DNA of 60,066 bases, taken from Firm-04 sp045600205 (GTDB taxonomy: Bacteria > Bacillota > Clostridia > Oscillospirales > Ruminococcaceae). This document shows, piece after piece, positions 8,528-16,883 of the stretch. The DNA is taken from the NCBI GenBank assembly GCA_045600205.1, contig JAZRXM010000015.1, positions 1-60,066 of the forward strand. The letters run 5' to 3'. The position numbers and the translations under genes are program-made. How positions within the stretch are numbered: position 1 is the first letter of the stretch; each line of letters opens with the position of its first letter. The notes beneath the pieces are model-generated. The model made no database searches, was not told the DNA's origin, and saw only the letters and a program-made list of their open reading frames with translations.

Positions 8528-9541
8528 TCAACCCTGTTGCTGATAGCCGTCAATGCGTTCAAAGCCGTCCAGCAGGACATCTTTGCGCTGAAACGCCTTT
8601 GCCGTACCGCGTGCGACACAGGTAAGCGGGTCTTTTGCAACATGGAAGCTGACACCGAGGGTGCGGGTCAGATATTGTTCCAGACCGCCAAGCAACGCAC
8701 CGCCGCCTGTCAGGACAATGCCGTTTTCGTAGAGGTCACCGACGAGTTCGGGGGGTGTTTCCTCCAAAACGCGGCGAATCAGCTCTGTAATGGCGGTGAT
8801 GTCCGCTTCCAGAGCCTCAAACAGTTCGACTTCACTCAGATCGCATTGGTCAGGCAAACCGCGGGATACATTGCGCCCTTTGACTGTCTGAAGGACGTCA
8901 TCGCTTGGGTCGTAGATATTGCAGAGTTTCATTTTGATCTCCTCTGCGGATTTGCTGCCAAGCAAAATCTGGTATTTGTTCTGCACGTAGCGGATAATGG
9001 ACTGGTCGAAGTGATTGCCTGCGATTTTCAGGGAGCGGGCGGTCACAATGCCGTTCATGGATACGACTGCGACATCCGTGGTGCCGCCGCCGATATCGAC
9101 GACCATGCTGCCGTTTGGCTTATTGATGTGAATGCCTGCGCCGATGAGGGCTGCAAGCGGTTCCTGAATCAGGTGGACCTTGCGCGAGCCTGTACTCATT
9201 GCGGCATCGAGAATGGCGCGCTTTTCGACTTCTGTAATCAGCGATGGTACGCAAATGATGATGCGCGGCTTGATGATCGGGTGACCAGCGACCGCGAAAA
9301 TCAGTTCCCGAATCAAAGCCTGCGTGAGGATGTCGTCCGAGATGACGCCGTCCTGCAAGGGATGAACAACGGCAATGTATTCAGGAGTGCGCCCTTCCAT
9401 TTTGTAGGCTTCCGTGCCGACTGCCACCACGCGTTCAGTGCGCTTGTTGAATGCGATCACGGACGGCTCATTGAGGACGACGCCTTTATTGTTCATCGTG
9501 ATGATGATATTTGCCGTACCTAAATCAATTCCGATATCCAT
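8528..9541 (-). CDS. mreB: Rod shape-determining protein, MreB/Mbl family
   Basis: The 337-residue protein is a bacterial actin that guides cell-wall synthesis on the inner face of the membrane. Phosphate and adenosine loops are present: GIDLGTANI at the start, DIGGGTTDVAV in the middle and TGGGALLGG towards the end. The length is typical. The family is MreB/Mbl/MreBH and I cannot tell which. No mreC/mreD follows; instead it sits 32 bases behind an acetyltransferase and is probably co-transcribed from the promoter at 10096-10124. The ribosome site is AAAGGA. No clear terminator is seen downstream; a palindrome (8472-8483) lies there without a proper T-run. Confidence 0.92.
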   Translation of the reverse strand: MDIGIDLGTANIIITMNNKGVVLNEPSVIAFNKRTERVVAVGTEAYKMEGRTPEYIAVVHPLQDGVISDDILTQALIRELIFAVAGHPIIKPRIIICVPSLITEVEKRAILDAAMSTGSRKVHLIQEPLAALIGAGIHINKPNGSMVVDIGGGTTDVAVVSMNGIVTARSLKIAGNHFDQSIIRYVQNKYQILLGSKSAEEIKMKLCNIYDPSDDVLQTVKGRNVSRGLPDQCDLSEVELFEALEADITAITELIRRVLEETPPELVGDLYENGIVLTGGGALLGGLEQYLTRTLGVSFHVAKDPLTCVARGTAKAFQRKDVLLDGFERIDGYQQQG

Positions 9542-9573
9542 GGGATAATCCTTTCTTTTGCGGGGTTTTCTGT

Positions 9574-10062
9574 TTATTGTTTCGGAATATGGTATTCCAT
9601 TTCCGTGAAATGTGTGTGTGAAACGGTAAAGCCGAGTTTCTGATAAATCGGCTGACCCATTTTGCTTGCGGAAAGCTTGATGATATCCAAGGAAAGCTCC
9701 TGCGATTTTTGCAGCAGCGCAGACATCAGCTTGGTGGCACAGCCGCAGCCGCGGTATTTCGGCATGGTGTATACGCCGAGGACAGTGCCGCTTTTTCCGC
9801 TTGGAAACGAGAGATTTGCAGGCTTTTCCATGGTGCAGAGGATCACGCAGGAAATCAGTGTGCCATCAGGAATTTCCGCAACAAACGGGAAGCAATCCTT
9901 GCCGATGTGTGCTGTGAAATAATCGGGCAGCTGTGCGGCGACTGCGGCAGCTTTATCGGCGGGCAGTTCCGCTTCAAAATCCTCTTGCAGATAAGCAAGG
10001 CGCAGGCGGATCAGCTGCGGAATATCCGTGCATACAGCGGGGCGGATGACATAAGAATCCAT
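9574..10062 (-). CDS. GNAT family N-acetyltransferase
   Basis: The 162-residue protein is a compact GNAT enzyme: IRPAVCTDIPQLIRLR at the start, VLGVYTMPKYRGCGCATKLM as the acetyl-CoA loop (one expected Gly is Cys), and YQKLGF at the end. The substrate is unknown. The start at 10062 is chosen because GGGAGG lies 6-11 bases upstream; the open frame continues 19 codons further into what is promoter sequence. It is followed by mreB with a 32-base gap, so the two form an operon. Confidence 0.85.
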   Translation of the reverse strand: MDSYVIRPAVCTDIPQLIRLRLAYLQEDFEAELPADKAAAVAAQLPDYFTAHIGKDCFPFVAEIPDGTLISCVILCTMEKPANLSFPSGKSGTVLGVYTMPKYRGCGCATKLMSALLQKSQELSLDIIKLSASKMGQPIYQKLGFTVSHTHFTEMEYHIPKQ

Positions 10063-10095
10063 GCAAGTTCCTCCCATTGAAAAGATAACGCAATT

Positions 10096-10124
10096 ATTAT
10101 AGCACAAAACGAGCGGCAATGCAA
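10096..10124 (-). promoter_or_regulatory. Promoter of the acetyltransferase-mreB operon
   Basis: On the minus strand TTGCAT (10124-10119), a 17-base spacer, then TATAAT (10101-10096) with an extended TGC before it. Confidence 0.7.
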
Positions 10125-10215
10125 TCTTTTTTTACGTTTGTTTTAGGTTTGTAGGTGATAATGCCCAAAGAACAAAGTCAAATCCTGTCACATCGCCAAA
10201 AATGCCATTGATTCG

Positions 10216-10244
10216 TTGACATAGATTTGGCTTTATGGTACAAT
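10216..10244 (+). promoter_or_regulatory. Strong promoter of the CpsB-like gene
   Basis: TTGACA (10216-10221), a 17-base spacer, TACAAT (10239-10244). The leader to the start codon at 10289 is about 38 bases. Confidence 0.85.
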
Positions 10245-10288
10245 ATTTATGAATAGGGTCGGCTGATAATTGACAGAGGAGAATTCAT

Positions 10289-11029
10289 ATGAACCGATAT
10301 GTCGATATTTACACCAATATTCTTCCGACAATGGATACTGTTGGAAACGGCGCACCGACACAAGAACAGGCAGTCAGACGATTGGCGCAGTCAGAGCAGA
10401 ACTGCATCAAAACAGTGATTGCTGCACCGCTTTATACGCCTGCGGCCTACGCTTCTCCGGATGAATTTTTCGAGAAACGTCGGGAGATCTGCCTTGCCCT
10501 GAATGCAGAAAGTGCAAAACTGGCGCATCCCGTGCGGGTGCAGGAAGGCGTGATTTTGCAGTATTCATCTGATTTGCTGCGGCTGGGCGATAAGCTGAAA
10601 CGGTTTTCGCTTGCAGATTCGCGGTATATGCTGTTGGATCTGCCAATCGGGCATCTGGATGCGAATTTTTACGATGATATGACCAAATTGCAGGTGGTGT
10701 CGGGTTTGACGCCGATTCTTGCAGATTTTGACCGTTTTTACAGTATGTTTACGCTGGAGGATTATATTCCTTTGCGTGAGGCGGGTATTTTGTTGCAAAT
10801 TTCCGCAGATGGCCTGATTGCCCCTGAAAAGCGCAAGCTTTCGTTGTATTTGCTTGCAAATCAGAGAGCGCATTTTGTAGCATCGGGCAGCCAAAGCCCT
10901 GATAGCCCTGTGCGGCTTGGTGAGGCAATGCGGATCGTGCAGCGCAGTTTGCCGTCTGACCTTTATAGGCGCATCAAAAATAACGCAGGAATGCTGCTTT
11001 CCGATGCAGCCCCATCCGAATTTCTATAA
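10289..11029 (+). CDS. CpsB/YwqE-like PHP-fold protein lacking metal ligands (predicted pseudophosphatase)
   Basis: The 246-residue protein follows the whole layout of the CpsB/YwqE manganese-dependent tyrosine phosphatases, but metal-binding positions I could match are substituted. DIHxHILPG reads DIYTNILPT (Tyr8, Asn10), TPH reads APL (Leu48), LAHPER reads LADFDR (Asp146, Phe147), and the final ASDAH reads ASGSQ (Gly200, Gln202). Hydrophobic core, spacing and length are kept and there is no frameshift, so the fold is under selection but catalysis is not expected. It could bind a tyrosine kinase tail or act as a scaffold. No capsule genes adjoin it. ATG 10289 follows AGAGGAG; a consensus promoter precedes and a terminator follows. 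Confidence 0.75.
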   Translation: MNRYVDIYTNILPTMDTVGNGAPTQEQAVRRLAQSEQNCIKTVIAAPLYTPAAYASPDEFFEKRREICLALNAESAKLAHPVRVQEGVILQYSSDLLRLGDKLKRFSLADSRYMLLDLPIGHLDANFYDDMTKLQVVSGLTPILADFDRFYSMFTLEDYIPLREAGILLQISADGLIAPEKRKLSLYLLANQRAHFVASGSQSPDSPVRLGEAMRIVQRSLPSDLYRRIKNNAGMLLSDAAPSEFL

Positions 11030-11043
11030 TATCGCAAACAAAG

Positions 11044-11080
11044 CTCCCGTCTGAGTGATTCAGGCGGGAGTTTCTTTTTT
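11044..11080 (+). terminator. Terminator after the CpsB-like gene
   Basis: Stem arms 11044-11054 and 11060-11070 (11 bp with one G-U), a 5-base loop, then TTTCTTTTTT. It lies just before the stop codon of the convergent GGDEF gene. Confidence 0.9.
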
Positions 11081-13022
11081 ATTCTTCAGGTCTGATTGGC
11101 TGCTTCAGGTACTTGGAAGGATTTTTCTTCTTCTTTTCTTCGTACATCCGATTATCCGCAGCACTGATGAGCTGGAATACCGTAGTATCCGGCTTTGGTA
11201 CGGCAATGCATGAACCGATGCTCACGCTAAGCTGATAGGGCAGGCGGGAGTGACGATTGCATACAGCCAGAGCATCCTCAATGCGGTTGCGTAGAGCAGC
11301 GGCTTTTTCGTCGTCGTAATTTGTGCCGAAAATGAAGAATTCATCTCCGCCAAATCGACAGGAAATTTCGCCGTCCAGACAGACTTCCTGTAAAATGGCA
11401 GCCACACTGCGCAGTGCGTAGTCACCGATTTTATGTCCGTGGCAGTCGTTGATATTCTTGAGTCCATCCATATCAGCAAACATAATCATTACGGACTGCT
11501 GTTTGTCGATGCACTCCTGGAATATTTCATTCGAGCTGCGCTTGAAGCCGTTACGGTTATAGATGCCCGTCAGGGAATCAATGGCGTAAAGCTTATCAAG
11601 TTCCTTGACTGCTTCATCCAAACAAAGCAGCTTGCGGAAATTTTCCAGGGAGTTGCTGATGTTCATGCTCCATGTGTGGAACAGGGAACTGGTCATGGGG
11701 TAATCGGAATTGACAATGGCAAAATAGCCCAAGCAGCGTTCACGGAAATGCAGCGGCACAAAATACAGATTGCGCGTGGAATTCTCGTCTGTGGTTTTCA
11801 GACGCGGCAGCACGATATCGGAGGAGAAACTTTCCTCGCGATGAAATTCGCCGTCAAAGAAGGAAAGGGGCATCTGCATTCTTTTGGAGTAGCCGTTGAT
11901 GGTGTAGGTTTCTTTGGGCAGTTCGCCCGTATAGCCGTTTTCCTGAGAAAGCTGACTGGTATGCCAGTTGTCATTCAGGCAGAGGTAGAATTCCTCGCAC
12001 TTGATTGAGGCGACGCAGGCACGCAAAGCCTCGATATACTCATCGAAGTTATCGCATTCAACCAGGGAGCAGGACATTTTGTTCAGCCCTGAGATCTCTG
12101 CGTTGGTTTTTTCGAGCATCTGGTAATTGCGCTTTTTGAAAATGGAAACATCCTCACCCGTGAAGTAATTGCAGCCACAGCTTTCGGAATAGATCGGAAC
12201 AGCGTTCAGCTCGTTGTTTGCGGAAATTGCATCACCGGAGCATTGCTGACAGATCATCTGGCAGGCAAGCGCACCTGACTGCATCAGCGGGCGTTCTACG
12301 GTCGTCAGTGCAGGCGAGAAATTCTTTGCATGGTAGATGTTATCGAAGCCTGAAACGAGGATGTCATCAGGGCAGGAATAGCCATATTTTTCGAGTGCCA
12401 GCACTGCGGAGATCGCCATGGCATCATTTGCGCATACGATTGCCTGCGGCATTTCGAGCTGGGAGTTGACAAATTGTTTGATGGCACGGTGACCGTCTGC
12501 GGCACGGAACGAGCCGTGGAAAATGCGTTCCTCCTCGATTGGGATTTTGTATTCCTTGAGGACACGCAGAAATGCAGAAAGACGCTCCATACTTTCGGTG
12601 TTGTCGTCAGGACCTGAGATATAGTTGAAGCGGCGGACACCGTGTTTTTCAATGAAGTGACGGGTGATCTGCTCCATTGCATCGGCATTGCGGATGCCGA
12701 TATAGTTCATGTTGCCAAGCTCTTTGTCCACACTGACGGCAGGGATGCCCGCCGCACGGATGCGTGCATAAAGCTTTTCAGCAAGTTCGGAGGGAAATGT
12801 GTTTGAAAGCAGAATGACGCCATCAAACAGAGAAAAATTGGGAAGCTGGTAGATATTGTATTCACCGTGGTCGTAGTTGCGATTGGACAGAATTCCGCCA
12901 AAAGCGATAAAGTGCGCAATATTGACGTTATGCTGCGCCGCGTAGAGATGAATACCCCGCAGAATTGACTGTTGGTATTCCTCATCAATTCCGGAAGCGA
13001 TTACGGCAATGGTATAGTTCAT
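11079..13022 (-). CDS. Cytosolic LacI-type sugar-binding domain fused to a GGDEF diguanylate cyclase
   Basis: The 647-residue protein begins directly with a periplasmic-binding-protein-like fold of the LacI/GalR type (~1-285: IAVIASGIDEEYQQSILRG, FDGVILLSNTF, AIVCANDAMA, VSGFDN). It has no DNA-binding helix-turn-helix, signal peptide or membrane helix. A middle region (~290-470) includes a coiled-coil stretch and a GAF-like segment. The GGDEF domain (~480-640) has SLTGIYNRNGF, ADMDGLKNIND and an intact GGDEF at 558-562, so c-di-GMP synthesis is plausible. The RxxD inhibitory site just before GGDEF is absent. A soluble sugar or related ligand would be the signal. It has its own promoter (13149-13178) with an inverted repeat near +1. 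Confidence 0.85.
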   Translation of the reverse strand: MNYTIAVIASGIDEEYQQSILRGIHLYAAQHNVNIAHFIAFGGILSNRNYDHGEYNIYQLPNFSLFDGVILLSNTFPSELAEKLYARIRAAGIPAVSVDKELGNMNYIGIRNADAMEQITRHFIEKHGVRRFNYISGPDDNTESMERLSAFLRVLKEYKIPIEEERIFHGSFRAADGHRAIKQFVNSQLEMPQAIVCANDAMAISAVLALEKYGYSCPDDILVSGFDNIYHAKNFSPALTTVERPLMQSGALACQMICQQCSGDAISANNELNAVPIYSESCGCNYFTGEDVSIFKKRNYQMLEKTNAEISGLNKMSCSLVECDNFDEYIEALRACVASIKCEEFYLCLNDNWHTSQLSQENGYTGELPKETYTINGYSKRMQMPLSFFDGEFHREESFSSDIVLPRLKTTDENSTRNLYFVPLHFRERCLGYFAIVNSDYPMTSSLFHTWSMNISNSLENFRKLLCLDEAVKELDKLYAIDSLTGIYNRNGFKRSSNEIFQECIDKQQSVMIMFADMDGLKNINDCHGHKIGDYALRSVAAILQEVCLDGEISCRFGGDEFFIFGTNYDDEKAAALRNRIEDALAVCNRHSRLPYQLSVSIGSCIAVPKPDTTVFQLISAADNRMYEEKKKKNPSKYLKQPIRPEE

Positions 13023-13116
13023 AGTTTCACCTCATTTATCAGTCATGTTTACACAGAAATTGTTCCCTCATTTTCTATCTGAACGGGCTGTTCAAAGCCC
13101 ACAGATTACTCATTTC

Positions 13117-13142
13117 GCATATACAAAATCAAATGTATATGC
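13117..13142 (-). promoter_or_regulatory. Perfect 9-bp inverted repeat at the start of the GGDEF transcript
   Basis: GCATATACA (13117-13125) and TGTATATGC (13134-13142) with an 8-base AT-rich centre. It begins 7 bases after the -10 element, so it covers the transcription start and could be an operator. The AraC regulator next door is a candidate partner, though this is inference. Confidence 0.55.
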
Positions 13143-13148
13143 AAGTAT

Positions 13149-13178
13149 ATTTTAGCATGATACTGCTATTATTGTCAA
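13149..13178 (-). promoter_or_regulatory. Promoter of the sugar-binding/GGDEF gene
   Basis: On the minus strand TTGACA (13178-13173), an 18-base spacer, TAAAAT (13154-13149). The leader is about 120 bases. Confidence 0.75.
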
Positions 13179-13263
13179 GTTATTCGCGATATATCGAATA
13201 TTTTTCGGCACTATCACAATAAAAACGAATGCGGATTGTGCATCCTGACAAGGCCCAGGAAGC

Positions 13264-14034
13264 CTATTCGGATTGAAATGCGCGTCGATATGCGGTTGGC
13301 GTGGCGTGAAGCTGTTTTTTGAAGGCACGGATGAATGAGGTGTCGCTTTCGAAGCCGCATTGCTGTGCAATTTCGCAGATGGGGCATTCGGTGGATTGGA
13401 GCAGGCGGCAGGCATATTGCAGGCGGCTTTCCATCACATCGCGGTAGCAGGAGCAGCCAAAGGTTTCGCTGTAAACGCGGTGGAGGTGGGCGCGGCTCAG
13501 GTTGACGCGCTCGCACATCTGCTCAATGGACCAGCGGCGTTCGGGTGTGCGGTACAGTTCTTCGCGCAGGGTGACCAAAGCGGCGGTGTTGCAGTCCGGA
13601 GCGGACAACTTTGTTTTGGCAAGTGTAAGATGTCTGCATTGCAGCAAAAGCACCTGCATGAGATGTTCAGCGGCTTCTGCGGCATAGGCATCATGCGGCT
13701 GCTTGCCTGAAAAATGTAGGAGCAGCTTGCATATTGCATCGGTATCGGCAAGTTCATCCGCAGCCGGAGTCAGTGGGATCTGCTGGGCGATGTCGTAACT
13801 GATGACAGCATCGGAGAGGACAGCGGTGAAGTCGGCATCGGACAACTTGTCACATTGGCAGACATTTGCCGCAGAACATAGCATCAGACTGCCTGACGGG
13901 ATATCACAGGTTGTACCATCATGTGTGGTCAACTTGGTGGAGTGTGAGAAAAAATACAAAAAATAGGATGAAGATTCGGCGGATTGTACCATGATTGCAC
14001 GGTCCGCTGCACCATAAATAGCAATAATTAGCAA
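13264..14034 (-). CDS. AraC family transcriptional regulator
   Basis: The protein has an N-terminal sensing domain (~1-150) without a recognisable cupin signature and a C-terminal AraC/XylS double helix-turn-helix (~160-255): WSIEQMCERVNLSRAHLHRVY, then ICEIAQQCGFESDTSFIRAFKKQL and the closing TPTAYRR. The effector is unknown. The start is taken as TTG 14034, because AAAGGAGGGG sits 9 bases before it; the frame stays open upstream, but there the ribosome site itself would be coding. ATG 13992 is the alternative. The gene lies upstream of, and on the same strand as, the sugar-binding/GGDEF gene, separated by 240 bases with a separate promoter. Confidence 0.85.
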   Translation of the reverse strand: MLIIAIYGAADRAIMVQSAESSSYFLYFFSHSTKLTTHDGTTCDIPSGSLMLCSAANVCQCDKLSDADFTAVLSDAVISYDIAQQIPLTPAADELADTDAICKLLLHFSGKQPHDAYAAEAAEHLMQVLLLQCRHLTLAKTKLSAPDCNTAALVTLREELYRTPERRWSIEQMCERVNLSRAHLHRVYSETFGCSCYRDVMESRLQYACRLLQSTECPICEIAQQCGFESDTSFIRAFKKQLHATPTAYRRAFQSE

Positions 14035-14184
14035 GTTTTTGCCCCTCCTTTTTCTAAAATTTGAAACAAAAATTGACAAAATCAGTCAGCTTATCTCTGA
14101 GGCGCAACACTAAAAGGGCGCATTCGTGGATATTCCGTAGATTCAATCTGGATATAAAAAGACAGTCCAATGCACAATCAAGCA

Positions 14185-14213
14185 TTGCTATTCATACTTG
14201 ACTATGCTATAAT
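14185..14213 (+). promoter_or_regulatory. Promoter of the candidate small RNA
   Basis: TTGCTA (14185-14190), a 17-base spacer and TATAAT (14208-14213) with TGC before it. No start codon with a coding-like frame follows; the transcript instead reaches a strong terminator ~215 bases later. Confidence 0.75.
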
Positions 14214-14218
14214 ACATA

Positions 14219-14434
14219 TTGTAGGAAAGGAGCAGTACACCTTACCTACAACGAAATTGAATTTGCAAGGCAGACCCTGTCCCTCTCTTTTCAGCGGCCC
14301 CCTCTGCTGAGTTCCAAACAAAAAGCCCTCTCTTTTTGACTTGTGACATTCCGCTTTGCATCGAGCGCAGATGCCGGTACACATTTGCGTTCCCTCGAAA
14401 ATCACTGCCCAGATTCGGCGGTGATTTTTCTTTT
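14219..14434 (+). ncRNA. Candidate trans-acting small RNA with repeated C-rich motifs
   Basis: A ~215-base transcription unit between a good promoter and an intrinsic terminator has no plausible reading frame. It opens with a hairpin (TTGTAGG and CCTACAA arms, 14219-14252), followed by an AT-rich stretch and a TCAGC/GCTGA hairpin whose loop is C-rich. The 11-mer CCCTCTCTTTT occurs twice (14281-14291, 14326-14336), and related C-rich stretches sit in the hairpin loop (~14298-14305) and at ~14391. CCCUCU can pair with Shine-Dalgarno sequences of the AGAGGG/GGAGG type, as C-rich loops of known Gram-positive sRNAs do. I do not recognise it as 6S, SRP, tmRNA or RNase P RNA. The araC and recD2 genes flank it. 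Confidence 0.6.
14398..14434 (+). terminator. Intrinsic terminator of the candidate small RNA
   Basis: A 12-bp stem with one G-U pair (arms 14398-14409 and 417-428 of the same kilobase block), a 7-base loop and TTTTTCTTTT. A second small hairpin (ATACGG/CCGTAT, 14435-14449) plus TTTT follows as a back-up. Confidence 0.85.
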
Positions 14435-14538
14435 ATACGGCTTCCGTATTTTCCCGATTACGGCGAAAATGCGGAATTTTTTATATTATAGCACATCGTG
14501 CCGCAAAAAGCAAGAAAAACTGCTGCAGCGAGAAACAC

Positions 14539-14567
14539 TTGCAAAATCTGCCGTAATGCGCTATAAT
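14539..14567 (+). promoter_or_regulatory. Promoter of recD2-comF
   Basis: TTGCAA (14539-14544), a 17-base spacer, TATAAT (14562-14567), giving a ~30-base leader to the recD2 start. Confidence 0.75.
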
Positions 14568-14603
14568 AAAACAGTATGAAAATGAACGGAAGGAGGCGGC
14601 GAT

Positions 14604-16883
14604 ATGCAGCAGAAGCCGAGCGGACAACTGGTATCCTTGCGCGGTACGGTGGATGACATCGTGTTTTATAACGAGGACAACGGGTATGTTGTGGCAGATG
14701 TGGAAACCGAGGACAGCCTTGTGACGATTGTCGGGATGCTGGGTGCGTTGGAGGTCGGCGAGGAATTGGAGCTGACAGGGCGCTTTGTGATGCACAATCG
14801 GTTCGGACAGCAGCTTCAGGTGGAAAGCTGTGTGCGTGCGCTGCCCTCCACTGTGGTCAATATTGAACGATATCTGGCGAGCGGCGTGATTCATGGAATC
14901 GGCAGAGCTCTTGCCAAACGAATTGTAACGGAATTTGGCGAATTTACGCTGCAAATCATTGAAAATACGCCTGAAAAGCTCACGAGGATCAAGGGCATTT
15001 CGCCGCAGAAATGTGAGGAGATCGCCGCATCAGCCAAGCAGATTTTCGGCTTGCGAAACCTGATGGCACGCTTGCAGACCTATGATATCCCAGCCTCAAC
15101 GGCAATGCATGCCTATCGGAAATGGGGCGCAGATGCGTGGGATTTGATACGTGAGAATCCATATCGGCTCTGTATGGCGGGCATGGATCTGGAATTCCGG
15201 CAGGCTGAAAAACTGGCACGCGCACTCGAAATGCCAATGGCTGACCCGCGACGCTTGTCAGCGGGATTTCGTTGGATCTTGCAGGGAAATGCGCTGGAGG
15301 GGCATACTTGTGCGCCGCTTGAAAAGTTTCGCAGCTACGCAATTCGCGTGCTGAATATTGACGAATCTGCGTTTGAGGCTGCATTGCAGGATTGTCTTGC
15401 GGACAACTTGCTGTACTTGTACGAAAAAAACGGACAACATTATCTGTATCTGGAAGAATACTTTCATGCAGAGGATTTCATTGCAACGAGAATCGCGGCG
15501 ATGCTTGCTTTTTCGCCACCCGAGGATTTCGACTGCGATGACGCCATTGCCAAGGAGGAACAGGAAACGCAGATGTCCTATGCCGACCTGCAAAAGCAAG
15601 CAATTGCGTGTGCTTTCTCACGGGGCATCATGGTGCTGACGGGCGGACCGGGTACCGGAAAAACCACAACCCTCAACGGCGTGATCCATCTTTGCCTCAA
15701 AGCTGGCAGCACCGTCCTGCTTGCCGCGCCAACGGGCAGAGCCGCCAAGCGCATGACTGAATTAACGGGTCGTGAAGCCAAAACCATTCATCGGCTGCTT
15801 GGCACGGACTATGACGAAAACGGACAACTTGTTTTTCAGCATAACGAGCAGAATCCGCTCAAAGCCGATGTGGTCATTGTGGACGAGGTTTCCATGGTGG
15901 ATACGTTGCTGTTTGAGGGCTTGCTGCGGGCGCTGCGGCTTTCGTGCAGGGTGATTCTGGTGGGCGATGAGGATCAGCTTCCGTCAGTAGGTGCAGGAAA
16001 TTTGCTGCATACCCTGACGCGCTGTGAGAAAATTCCCGTGGTGCGTCTGACCGAAATTTTCAGACAAGCACAGGAAAGTTGTATTGTTCGCAGTGCGCAT
16101 GAGATCGTCAGTGGAGAAACACCGAATTTACAGGAAAAACAGAGCGATTTCTTCTTCTTTGATCGCCGCGATGCAGATGGTGCCATCGCGCTGCTCACGG
16201 AGTTGTACGCAAAGCGGCTGCCCAAAGCCTATGGATTTGTTCCAAGCAGCGATATTCAAGTGATTTCGCCGACGCGCAAAGGTCTGGTGGGTACGATCAA
16301 CCTCAACCAGATTTTGCAGGAGGCGGTCAATCCGCCGCAGTATGGTAAAATGGTACTTAAAAACCACCTGTTTACGTTCCGTGCGGGCGATAAGGTCATG
16401 CAGACACAGAATCAGTACGAGATGGAATGGCGCAAGGACGGCGAGATCGGCGCGGGTATTTTCAATGGCGATATGGGCATCGTGACAGACATCGACAAGG
16501 CGACGCATACGATGACCGTGGATTTTGACGGCAAAGTTGTACGGTACACTGCCGAACAACTTGACCAGCTGGAACTTGCCTATGCGGTCACGGTACACAA
16601 GAGTCAGGGCAGTGAGTTTGAAGCGGTACTGTTGGTTCTGCCCGATGGCAACGACCGCCTGACCTATCGCAGCTTGTTGTATACCGCTGTGACGCGTGCC
16701 AAAAAGTTACTGATTCTGATCGGCTCCCCGAAAAAAGTACGTGATATGGTGCAAAATCATCGTCGCACCCTGCGGTATTCCTGTCTGGGCGCGATGCTGC
16801 AATCCATGACGGGCGGAAAGGTCGAGGATGATGAGTTGTCCGAACAGCCCGTGCTTTTTGGTGAAGATGTATGGACGATTTGA
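14604..16883 (+). CDS. recD2: ATP-dependent RecD2-type DNA helicase
   Basis: The 759-residue protein is a stand-alone RecD2 (SF1B, 5'-3' helicase) of usual length, involved in repair and mismatch processing and not part of a RecBCD complex. The N-terminal OB-like and helix-hairpin-helix region (~1-200, with HGIGRALAKRI and RIKGISPQKCEEI) is followed by helicase motifs: Walker A TGGPGTGKTTT (~345-355), Walker B DEVSMVD, GDEDQLPSVGAG, and the C-terminal TVHKSQGSEF and TAVTRAK. The ATG has AAGGAGG upstream. comF starts inside its last codons, so the two are co-translated. Confidence 0.95.
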   Translation: MQQKPSGQLVSLRGTVDDIVFYNEDNGYVVADVETEDSLVTIVGMLGALEVGEELELTGRFVMHNRFGQQLQVESCVRALPSTVVNIERYLASGVIHGIGRALAKRIVTEFGEFTLQIIENTPEKLTRIKGISPQKCEEIAASAKQIFGLRNLMARLQTYDIPASTAMHAYRKWGADAWDLIRENPYRLCMAGMDLEFRQAEKLARALEMPMADPRRLSAGFRWILQGNALEGHTCAPLEKFRSYAIRVLNIDESAFEAALQDCLADNLLYLYEKNGQHYLYLEEYFHAEDFIATRIAAMLAFSPPEDFDCDDAIAKEEQETQMSYADLQKQAIACAFSRGIMVLTGGPGTGKTTTLNGVIHLCLKAGSTVLLAAPTGRAAKRMTELTGREAKTIHRLLGTDYDENGQLVFQHNEQNPLKADVVIVDEVSMVDTLLFEGLLRALRLSCRVILVGDEDQLPSVGAGNLLHTLTRCEKIPVVRLTEIFRQAQESCIVRSAHEIVSGETPNLQEKQSDFFFFDRRDADGAIALLTELYAKRLPKAYGFVPSSDIQVISPTRKGLVGTINLNQILQEAVNPPQYGKMVLKNHLFTFRAGDKVMQTQNQYEMEWRKDGEIGAGIFNGDMGIVTDIDKATHTMTVDFDGKVVRYTAEQLDQLELAYAVTVHKSQGSEFEAVLLVLPDGNDRLTYRSLLYTAVTRAKKLLILIGSPKKVRDMVQNHRRTLRYSCLGAMLQSMTGGKVEDDELSEQPVLFGEDVWTI

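Noticed and set aside
7141..9523. Open frames on the plus strand across the VanY-type gene and mreB
   Set aside because: Both minus-strand genes have clear catalytic motifs and ribosome sites; the plus frames have none and read as shadows.
14219..14434. 6S RNA, SRP RNA or tmRNA identity for the candidate small RNA
   Set aside because: No end-to-end closing helix with a central bubble, no SRP tetraloop motif, and no tRNA-like ends or tag frame were found.
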